This document shows positions 41,920 through 48,204 of a stretch of 48,204 nt of DNA, piece by piece. Origin of the DNA: Candidatus Poribacteria bacterium (lineage in GTDB: Bacteria > Poribacteria > WGA-4E > PCPOR2b); the NCBI GenBank assembly GCA_022826645.1, contig JAJDUM010000041.1, positions 1-48,204 on the forward strand, written 5' to 3'. Position numbers and translations under genes: made by a program. Every line of letters starts with the position of its first letter. Position 1 is the stretch's first letter. A model generated the notes under the pieces. It made no database searches. It had not been told where the DNA came from and saw only the letters and a list, made by a program, of their open reading frames with translations.

Positions 41920-43080
41920 ATGGAAAAGCTATATTTAGTGCACTACGGTGAGGTTGGGTTAAAAGGCAAGAACCGTGCATTTTTTGAAAAGAAACTTGCC
42001 CAGAACATAAAAATGTCCCTGAAAGGGATGGGCTGCGCGGAGGTGCGACGCATCTATGGGCGACTTTTGGTGATGTTGCGCTCTGAAGCGGATGTCGAGG
42101 CGATTCGAGAACGACTGGGCAAAGTGATGGGGATCGCTCATTTTGAGCTTGCTTTAGAAACCGCCCTGGACATTAACGCCATCCGTGCTGCTGCATTAGA
42201 GCTTGTCAAAGACCAACAATTCAAGACGCTTAAAGTTGAAACGAAACGAGCAAACAAACGTTTTCCTCTGACTTCGCCTGAGATTAGCGCGAAGGTGGGA
42301 GCAACCCTACTCGGCGCAACAGGGGCATCGGCAGATATGCACACCCCTGACCTGCGGTGTAATATTGAAATTGTCGATGAAGCAGCGTACGTCTACGTGG
42401 AAAAAATCCGAGGTGTAGGCGGTCTACCTGTTGGGGCTAGTGGGAAAGTTCTCGTCATGCTCTCTGGTGGAATTGATTCACCGGTTGCCGCGTGGCGGAT
42501 GATGAAACGTGGCGTTAAGGCACTTTTTGTTCATTTTTACAGCTATCCATACACCGACAAGGCATCTCTTGAGAAGGTAGAAGAACTCGTTGCGATTTTG
42601 GCGGCTTGGAATTATCGGACACTGATCTACCTTGTTCCATTCGCCGAGGTACAGCGCGAAATTGTTACGCAAACCCCTGCCCCATATCGGGTTATCCTTT
42701 ATAGGAGAATGATGGTGCGCATCGCACAGCAGATTGCATCGGCTGCAAAGGCGGAGTGTCTCGTCACCGGGGAAAGCCTTGGACAGGTCGCGTCACAAAC
42801 GTTGGGCAACCTTCGCGTAATCGAAGAAGCTGCAGAGATCCCCATTCTGCGACCCCTAATCGGTGACGACAAAGCGGAGATCATGGAGTTAGCGGAGAAT
42901 ATTGGCACCTTTGAAATTTCAACCCTTCCCCACGATGACTGCTGCTCGCTCTTTGTGCCGGACCGCCCAGCTACCAACGCATCACTCGAAGCGATCGAAG
43001 CGGCGGAAGCAGCACTGGACGTTGATACACTTACAAAGTTGGCGGTGGAATCCCTCGAGAAGAAGATAATTGATAATTGA
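41920..43080 (+). CDS. thiI: tRNA 4-thiouridine / thiazole sulfurtransferase ThiI
   Basis: A 386-residue enzyme that adenylates tRNA U8 and inserts sulfur, and in some species supplies sulfur for thiamine. An N-terminal ferredoxin-like/THUMP region (1-165) precedes the PP-loop SGGIDSPVAAW (182-192). Two cysteines, C341/C342 in HDDCCSLF, lie at the position of the conserved catalytic cysteine. There is no C-terminal rhodanese domain, so sulfur must come from another persulfide carrier. I start it at the ATG at 41920, where the family match LYLVHYGEVGLKGKN begins. A GTG/ATG inside the ATPase gene would extend it without similarity. The ribosome binding site is weak. Confidence 0.94.
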   Translation: MEKLYLVHYGEVGLKGKNRAFFEKKLAQNIKMSLKGMGCAEVRRIYGRLLVMLRSEADVEAIRERLGKVMGIAHFELALETALDINAIRAAALELVKDQQFKTLKVETKRANKRFPLTSPEISAKVGATLLGATGASADMHTPDLRCNIEIVDEAAYVYVEKIRGVGGLPVGASGKVLVMLSGGIDSPVAAWRMMKRGVKALFVHFYSYPYTDKASLEKVEELVAILAAWNYRTLIYLVPFAEVQREIVTQTPAPYRVILYRRMMVRIAQQIASAAKAECLVTGESLGQVASQTLGNLRVIEEAAEIPILRPLIGDDKAEIMELAENIGTFEISTLPHDDCCSLFVPDRPATNASLEAIEAAEAALDVDTLTKLAVESLEKKIIDN

Positions 43081-43108
43081 CGGCACTGAATGCTGACCGT
43101 GTCCCATT

Positions 43109-43834
43109 CTATTCGATCTCCGTGAGAACGGCTTTTAGTCGCTCCGGGAAGTTGGTCAAAATCCCATCAACGCCAATTTCGATATAATCCCGCATATCTT
43201 CAGGGGTGTCCGCGTAGAAGACGTGCACGATTCTGCCTGCCTCATGTGCCTTCTCCACAAAATCCCGAGTTGTGATGTCTCGTCCCGGCTGCATCGTCCG
43301 AAGCCCCATCTCTACCGATTTGCGGATATATTCTTCCGGTGTACGCCCTGCGCGAAAGATTCGGCACTCGATCCGTGGATCGATCTCAGCAAAGATGCCA
43401 ACGCTCGCATCGCTGCACGTTAGGATAGACGCCTCTACCATCTGGAAATCGCCCAGTGCTTTTGCGACCTTACGTTCATAGTGTCCATCTGGATTGCCGC
43501 CCTCCTTAAGATGGACATTGAGACCAACCTTACCCTGCACAAGGTCTAATGCCTCTTCCCACGTCGGCACACGTTCGCCCCGAAACTGTTCGCCAAACAC
43601 CTGTCCGGCATCAAGACTCTTGATCTGAGACAGCGTGAGATCCCCAATCGCACCTGCGCCGTCAGTCGTCCGATCTACAGTTGAGTCATGCATGATGATC
43701 AGGTGATCATCCTTTGTCAAATAGAGGTCCAACTCAATCTCATCAACGCCGATTTCCAGAGCTTTCTGGAAGGCGATTAACGTATTTTCTGGGTAGTTTC
43801 CGGAAGCCCCCCGATGGGCAACATTCGTGACCAT
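43109..43834 (-). CDS. Glycerophosphodiester phosphodiesterase
   Basis: A 241-residue GDPD-family enzyme that hydrolyses deacylated phospholipids (glycerophosphodiesters) to glycerol-3-phosphate and an alcohol. Active-site residues include H7 and R8 in AHRGAS, the metal ligands E34 and D36 in DEIELDLYLT, and H49/D50 followed by VDRTTDG (53-59). The C-terminal barrel strand ends with GVDGILTNFPERL. There is no signal peptide, so it is UgpQ-like and cytoplasmic. AGGAA precedes the ATG. A possible promoter lies at 43911-43939. It converges with thiI. Confidence 0.93.
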   Translation of the reverse strand: MVTNVAHRGASGNYPENTLIAFQKALEIGVDEIELDLYLTKDDHLIIMHDSTVDRTTDGAGAIGDLTLSQIKSLDAGQVFGEQFRGERVPTWEEALDLVQGKVGLNVHLKEGGNPDGHYERKVAKALGDFQMVEASILTCSDASVGIFAEIDPRIECRIFRAGRTPEEYIRKSVEMGLRTMQPGRDITTRDFVEKAHEAGRIVHVFYADTPEDMRDYIEIGVDGILTNFPERLKAVLTEIE

Positions 43835-43910
43835 TTTTCATTCCTCTTGAACCAACAATAGAAACCTGCTAAAGTTATCACTATTTTCCTACTATCAGAA
43901 ACAATTGCCA

Positions 43911-43939
43911 ATCGTAACACGATCAGACTCCCACGTCAA
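43911..43939 (-). promoter_or_regulatory. Possible promoter of the glycerophosphodiesterase gene
   Basis: On the minus strand, TTGACG (43939-43934) and TACGAT (43916-43911) are 17 bases apart, about 80 bases before the ATG. Confidence 0.4.
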
Positions 43940-43996
43940 TGAAGAAACAGGTCTACGTCACACGGACCGACACTGATTGACACGGAAGGAGACTTT

Positions 43997-45028
43997 ATGG
44001 ATGAAGCACGCTTGAAATCAATCTTGGAAGGGTTTCGTGAACGAAAGATTCTGGTTCTCGGCGATTTTTACCTCGACGCCTATTGGATAATCGATAAAAC
44101 GAAGTCAACCCTGTCGTTAGAGACCCCTTGGCATACGAACCCTGTCATAGAACAACGCTACAGTCCTGGCGCTGCAGGAACCGTGACTAACAACCTAGCA
44201 TCGTTAGAAGTGGGAGAAATTTACACGTTAGGCGTGATTGGCGAAGACGGCTTTGGCAACTCTATGCTCGAACGCTTAGCAGCCAACGGTTGTATCACGG
44301 ATTTCATGATTACCGCGACAGACCGGGTCACCCCAACCTACCTCAAACCCATCCACCGTGGATATGAAGGCGTTGAGACGGAAGGTCCTCGGTTTGATAT
44401 CGAGAACCAAACTATGATGCCAACTGACGTGGAAGATAGGTTACTCCGTGCCTTGCGTCAGTGTGTGACACAGGTAGAGGGGATCATTGTGGGGGATCAG
44501 ATGCCCCACGACAATCGGGGTGTCATCACAGATCGGGTGCGAGCGGAAATATGTCAACTCGCAGTGGAGTTTCCCGATAAACTGTTTTTTGTTGATTCTC
44601 GGACACGGATAGAAAAATATCATTACGTTACTATCAAACCGAACCGATTTGAAGCGAAACGGGCGGTCAATCCGGACTGGATCGGAGCGGAAGTTGATAT
44701 AGAAGAAGCAAAGCGATGTGGGCAAATCTTAACGGAACGGACAGAGAAACCACTTTTTCTCACTGTTGGTCGGGAGGGTATCTTGGTATTCCACGACGGA
44801 CGTATCGAGCATGTACAGGGCGTTCCGCTTGATGCAGACACAGATCCAGTAGGAGCAGGAGATAGTGTTTCTGCTGCGGTTGCGGCGGCGCTCTGCGGCG
44901 GCGCTGACTATGTTGAAGCGGCACAGGTCGGAAACCTTGTCGCATCGATTACCGTTACCAAAATTGGAACAACAGGCACCGCTTCACACACCGAAGTGAT
45001 TGATAGATTTGGAGAAATTTCACTTTAG
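43997..45028 (+). CDS. PfkB-family carbohydrate kinase (RfaE/HldE-like)
   Basis: A 343-residue ribokinase-type sugar kinase. [11 protein letters not shown] (20-30), the substrate segment [15 protein letters not shown] (about 56-70) and [10 protein letters not shown] mark the N-terminal half. The C-terminal [12 protein letters not shown] places the catalytic base at D289 within GAGD (286-289). The layout resembles the kinase half of HldE (heptose-7-phosphate kinase), but there is no fused adenylyltransferase, and the substrate could be another sugar or nucleoside. AAGGAG lies five bases before the ATG. It is followed by uvrA, which has its own promoter. Confidence 0.88.
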   Translation: MDEARLKSILEGFRERKILVLGDFYLDAYWIIDKTKSTLSLETPWHTNPVIEQRYSPGAAGTVTNNLASLEVGEIYTLGVIGEDGFGNSMLERLAANGCITDFMITATDRVTPTYLKPIHRGYEGVETEGPRFDIENQTMMPTDVEDRLLRALRQCVTQVEGIIVGDQMPHDNRGVITDRVRAEICQLAVEFPDKLFFVDSRTRIEKYHYVTIKPNRFEAKRAVNPDWIGAEVDIEEAKRCGQILTERTEKPLFLTVGREGILVFHDGRIEHVQGVPLDADTDPVGAGDSVSAAVAAALCGGADYVEAAQVGNLVASITVTKIGTTGTASHTEVIDRFGEISL

Positions 45029-45041
45029 CAGAAGTGTCCCC

Positions 45042-45070
45042 TTGAATAGTGCTGCAAGAAATGATATACT
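45042..45070 (+). promoter_or_regulatory. Promoter of uvrA
   Basis: TTGAAT (45042-45047) and TATACT (45065-45070) are 17 bases apart. The leader to the ATG at 45189 is about 110 bases. I see no SOS (LexA) box of a type I can recognise. Confidence 0.6.
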
Positions 45071-45188
45071 TATTTTATGTTTAGTGTTTTTCAAAAAACG
45101 GCGGTTTCGAGTTTTATACGGATGCCGATATAAGCGAACCCAGCGGACGAAAGCAGGGGTTTTCGGATCGCACACAAAGGAGACAGGG

Positions 45189-48062
45189 ATGCGGAAGACA
45201 ATCAGTGTAAGAGGAGCGAGAGAGAACAATCTGCAGGACCTGAACATCGAAATTCCTCGAAATCAACTGGTCGTAGTAACAGGGCTTAGCGGATCGGGGA
45301 AATCATCACTTGCCTTTGAAACGGTTTATGCTGAAGGGCAGCGTCGTTTCTTGGAGTCAATGTCTACCTATGCCAAACGTTTTGTGGCACAATTAAAAAA
45401 ACCAGATGTCGATTTTGTCGATGGATTATCCCCTGTCGTTTCGATTGAGCAGAAGACAATCACTATGAATCCGCGCTCGACCGTAGGAACCATGACAGAT
45501 CTCTACGATTATATGCGGATGCTATTCGCCACGATTGGGGTTGCTCATTGCCCCTATTGCAGCACCGAAGTTCCAACCCGAACTCCCTACCAGTTGATGG
45601 AGCATATCCTATTATTGCCTGAAGGGACGGAACTCGAAATCTATGCCCCGGTTTTCAAGATTTACGGCGAAGATTACTCCTATTTGTTTGATGATGTTCG
45701 CCTGAAAGGGTGCCGCCGGGTTCGGATCGATGGTGAGCTACACGACCTCAGCGAAGAAATTGAAGTGGATGAACAGCGCGAATATAACGTTCAAGCTATC
45801 GTTGACCGGTTCGTCATCAAACCAGATATTGACAAACAGATCCTTGCTGCCCTTGACCACGCCATGCTAGTTGGTGAAGGCTTCATGAGTTTCCACATCC
45901 TGAGTTCGGATATAACTCAAAAAGAGATCGATGCATTTTACACAGATTTTGGCTGTCCTGAACATCGCATCGTTATGGGCGAACTGGGACCGCACCACCT
46001 CACCTTTAACGAGCCGACTGGTGCTTGCGTTACCTGTTCTGGATTGGGAACATATCTCCAAGTTCACCCTGACCTGCTCGTCCCGGATAAAACCAGAAGC
46101 ATCGTCGAAGGGGCATTTGTAAAACAAGCATTCAATTACGACCCAGACCGTTGGGATGGTCGGATGATGTACAGCCTTGCACAGCATTATAACTTCAGCC
46201 TTGACGCGCCGTTCAAAGACCTGCCCGATGACGTTATCGACCTCGTATTCTACGGAACGAAAGGGGAGAAGATTACGATCGTGATGCCGGAAGGTGCGAA
46301 GCAGGCGACGCACCATCATGTTGGCAGAGACTTTCAGTTCGATGGGATTATCAACCGAATTGATCGCCACTACAGGCATTACCGCAAGCGAGGTGAAGCG
46401 CATTCAGGCATGGAGGAGTATCTGCGGAAAGTGATGGTTGAGCACACCTGTCCCGATTGTGACGGTAGTAAGCTTAAGAAGCAACGCCTGCTTGTCACCA
46501 TTAATGATAAGCACATCCATGAGTTGGGTGATGTGCACCTTGAAGAATTGAAAGTTTTTCTGGAGGGGATTAAGTTGATTCCAGAGCCGAAAAAAGAAGC
46601 AGGAACACGGGTGATTAAAGAGCTTACGACCCGGATTGAACTCTTGCTCGGAATCGGTTTGGACTACCTCAACCTAAACCGACGGTCAGCCACGCTTTCG
46701 GGTGGGGAGTCGCAGCGGATTCGCCTCTCAACACAGATCGGTTCCGGTCTGATGGGTATGCTATATGTATTAGATGAACCGACTGTTGGACTCCATCCAA
46801 AAGATAACACAAAAATGCTCAAAACGCTGAGACAGCTGCGAGATATTGGAAATACCGTCATTGTGGTGGAACACGACGAAGCCACAATCCGAGCCGCAGA
46901 TCACATTATTGAACTGGGTCCCGGTCCTGGAGTCCATGGCGGGAGGATAGTTGCAGAAGGATCTGCTGATAAGGTCTTGAAAAACCCCGTGTCGTTAACC
47001 GGACAGTATATGAGTGGTGCACAGAGCATCAAAATCCCGGAAGACCGGCGCGAAACGAACGGTGCTTCGCTCATTATACGTGGGGCGCGAGAGAACAATC
47101 TTAGAGACATTAATGTCGAGATTCCTCTCGGTCTTTTTATCTGTATCACAGGGGCATCGGGATCGGGCAAGAGTACGTTGATAAACGAGATTTTGTACAA
47201 GAAACTCTATTCTATCTTCCATGATAGCCGCGTCTTGTCGGGAGATCACGACAACCTTGAAGGGCATGAATACATTAGTGATGTAATCAACATCGATCAG
47301 TCACCAATTGGGCGCTCTCCGCGCTCCAATCCGGCGACCTACATTGGGTTTTACGATAACATCCGAAAACTCTTTGCAAGTACATCTGAATCGGAAGCAC
47401 GCGGCTATACCGCTTCCCGATTTAGTTTTAACGTCAAAGGTGGACGATGTGAGGAATGCGGCGGTGAGGGGCAAATCACGACCAAATTACACTTCATGCC
47501 CGATGTAGAGGTGCCTTGCCCCGCTTGCAAGGGGGCGCGATACAACGACGAAACCCTTGAGGTTACCTACAACGGGAAAAATATTTCGGAAGTGCTAGGG
47601 ATGTCGATTGAGGAAGGTGTTGAATTCTTTGCAAATCAACGACTCATCCACCACAAACTGAGCGTTCTCAACGATTTAGGTATGGGCTATTTACAGATAG
47701 GACACCCAGCACCGATACTTTCAGGCGGGGAGGCGCAACGGGTGAAGTTAGCAAACGAACTTGGCAAAATCAAACGAGGCAAGCATAACCTCTATATCCT
47801 TGATGAACCTACCACCGGACTACATATCGCCGACATTCAAAAACTGTTGGATAGTTTGAATCAGCTGGTCGATTCGGGGCACACGGTATTAGTGATCGAA
47901 CACCATCTCGATGTGATTAAGACCGCCGACCATATCATCGATCTCGGTCCAGAAGGCGGGCACCGCGGGGGAGAGATTATCGTAGAGGGAGTACCCGAAG
48001 TGGTCGCACAGAACCCTGACTCTTATACCGGACAATTCCTCAAATCGTACTTTTCCCCATAA
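45189..48062 (+). CDS. uvrA: Excinuclease ABC subunit A
   Basis: A 957-residue DNA damage recognition ATPase of nucleotide excision repair. It has two ABC modules with P-loops GLSGSGKS (32-39) and GASGSGKS (655-662), signatures LSGGESQR (503-510) and LSGGEAQR (844-851), and Walker B segments [11 protein letters not shown] and [11 protein letters not shown]. The C-terminal zinc finger uses C754, C757, C777 and C780. In the first zinc finger the usual CxxC is CPEH (C256/H259), facing C280/C283, so histidine replaces a cysteine ligand. The start is the ATG at 45189, with AAGGAG six bases upstream. An in-frame extension overlapping the PfkB gene carries no similarity. It could be a divergent UvrA paralogue. 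Confidence 0.95.
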   Translation: MRKTISVRGARENNLQDLNIEIPRNQLVVVTGLSGSGKSSLAFETVYAEGQRRFLESMSTYAKRFVAQLKKPDVDFVDGLSPVVSIEQKTITMNPRSTVGTMTDLYDYMRMLFATIGVAHCPYCSTEVPTRTPYQLMEHILLLPEGTELEIYAPVFKIYGEDYSYLFDDVRLKGCRRVRIDGELHDLSEEIEVDEQREYNVQAIVDRFVIKPDIDKQILAALDHAMLVGEGFMSFHILSSDITQKEIDAFYTDFGCPEHRIVMGELGPHHLTFNEPTGACVTCSGLGTYLQVHPDLLVPDKTRSIVEGAFVKQAFNYDPDRWDGRMMYSLAQHYNFSLDAPFKDLPDDVIDLVFYGTKGEKITIVMPEGAKQATHHHVGRDFQFDGIINRIDRHYRHYRKRGEAHSGMEEYLRKVMVEHTCPDCDGSKLKKQRLLVTINDKHIHELGDVHLEELKVFLEGIKLIPEPKKEAGTRVIKELTTRIELLLGIGLDYLNLNRRSATLSGGESQRIRLSTQIGSGLMGMLYVLDEPTVGLHPKDNTKMLKTLRQLRDIGNTVIVVEHDEATIRAADHIIELGPGPGVHGGRIVAEGSADKVLKNPVSLTGQYMSGAQSIKIPEDRRETNGASLIIRGARENNLRDINVEIPLGLFICITGASGSGKSTLINEILYKKLYSIFHDSRVLSGDHDNLEGHEYISDVINIDQSPIGRSPRSNPATYIGFYDNIRKLFASTSESEARGYTASRFSFNVKGGRCEECGGEGQITTKLHFMPDVEVPCPACKGARYNDETLEVTYNGKNISEVLGMSIEEGVEFFANQRLIHHKLSVLNDLGMGYLQIGHPAPILSGGEAQRVKLANELGKIKRGKHNLYILDEPTTGLHIADIQKLLDSLNQLVDSGHTVLVIEHHLDVIKTADHIIDLGPEGGHRGGEIIVEGVPEVVAQNPDSYTGQFLKSYFSP

Positions 48063-48088
48063 GCCGGTAGCACCGCAGTAAAGTGTGG

Positions 48089-48204
48089 TCACAAAAGATA
48101 GCGTTGAATAAGTTCCTTGATTTTGGCAGTAGGTCTTCCCTGTCGTCGTGGTGGTTGCCACGGCGGAGGGGGAGCTTGATAGCAGAGCAACTGTTCCACC
48201 GTCC
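48089..48204 (-). CDS. End of an unidentified gene running off the right edge
   Basis: The last 37 codons of a minus-strand frame enter from the right edge and stop at TGA (48091-48089). The visible end is rich in proline and arginine (PPPPWQPPRRQGRPT, then AKIKELIQRYLL), which looks like a real protein tail rather than random sequence. Function cannot be told. It would converge with uvrA, leaving 26 bp between stop codons. Confidence 0.4.
   Translation of the reverse strand, partial: TVEQLLCYQAPPPPWQPPRRQGRPTAKIKELIQRYLL

Noticed and set aside
47889..48161. A 90-codon minus-strand frame overlapping the end of uvrA
   Set aside because: It is mostly inside uvrA. The alternative frame ending at 48089 looks more protein-like and avoids the overlap.
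1..48204. CRISPR array, tRNA or rRNA gene
   Set aside because: I found no regularly spaced repeats, no T-arm GTTCGAAT-type sequence in a cloverleaf context and no rRNA-like stretch.

Overview
The window reads as chromosomal DNA from a Gram-negative-type, free-living or host-associated heterotrophic bacterium. It is dense in genes, has housekeeping genes on both strands, and shows many near-consensus sigma70 promoters (TTGACA/TATAAT with 16-18 bp spacers). A phytanoyl-CoA-dioxygenase-type oxygenase, a Gfo/Idh/MocA oxidoreductase, a SelA-like PLP enzyme, a YCF48-type secreted beta-propeller, a CocE-type hydrolase and a PorX/PorY-like two-component pair occur together, and three proteins carry lipoboxes. 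This mix recalls Candidatus Poribacteria or a related uncultured lineage, but that assignment is inference and no rRNA gene is present to test it. I found no tRNA, rRNA, CRISPR array or complete insertion sequence.

Layout. 1-2.5 kb: start of an off-edge minus-strand gene, an orphan VapC-like PIN protein, a small membrane protein, a conserved hypothetical protein and a MoeB/ThiF adenylyltransferase closed by a strong terminator. 2.5-9.5 kb: a secreted YCF48-like protein, then a plus-strand run of class I aminotransferase, thrB, obg, proB and a nucleotidyltransferase-like gene broken by an amber codon and a 151-bp MITE-like insertion. 9.5-14.4 kb: a 1-Cys peroxiredoxin and a glutaredoxin-like protein on the minus strand, then argF-thrC and livG-livF on the plus strand. 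14.4-20.6 kb: a membrane protein, a PhyH oxygenase, a CocE/NonD hydrolase, a FIST protein and an ATP-grasp ligase. 20.8-26.7 kb: a Tyr/Arg/Pro-rich lipoprotein, livK-livH-livM and an AGCS sodium:amino-acid symporter. Two near-identical hairpin elements bracket the livKHM block. 26.8-29.5 kb: a Gfo/Idh/MocA oxidoreductase divergent from a SelA-like PLP enzyme. 29.5-34.8 kb (minus): a 917-residue P-type ATPase homologue that has lost nearly every catalytic motif, then rpmA, rplU and rng in the order rng-rplU-rpmA. 35.3-38.5 kb (minus): a histidine kinase overlapping a PorX-like receiver-PglZ regulator. 38.7-48.1 kb: a beta-helix lipoprotein, a short RNase HIII, an AAA ATPase, thiI, a glycerophosphodiesterase (minus), a PfkB-family kinase and uvrA, then the end of an off-edge minus-strand gene.

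How the genes fit together. Several serve amino-acid metabolism: the aspartate-family branch (aminotransferase, homoserine kinase, threonine synthase), proline (proB), arginine/citrulline (argF-type), and two amino-acid uptake systems. The LIV-type ABC transporter is split: its ATPases lie at 12.9-14.4 kb and its binding protein and permeases at 21.8-25.0 kb. Genome maintenance and translation genes (uvrA, RNase HIII, obg, rng-rplU-rpmA, thiI) are interspersed. The features most worth a second look are the degenerate P-type ATPase, the repeated hairpin element in front of both amino-acid importers, the PorX/PorY-like pair, and the MITE-like insertion.
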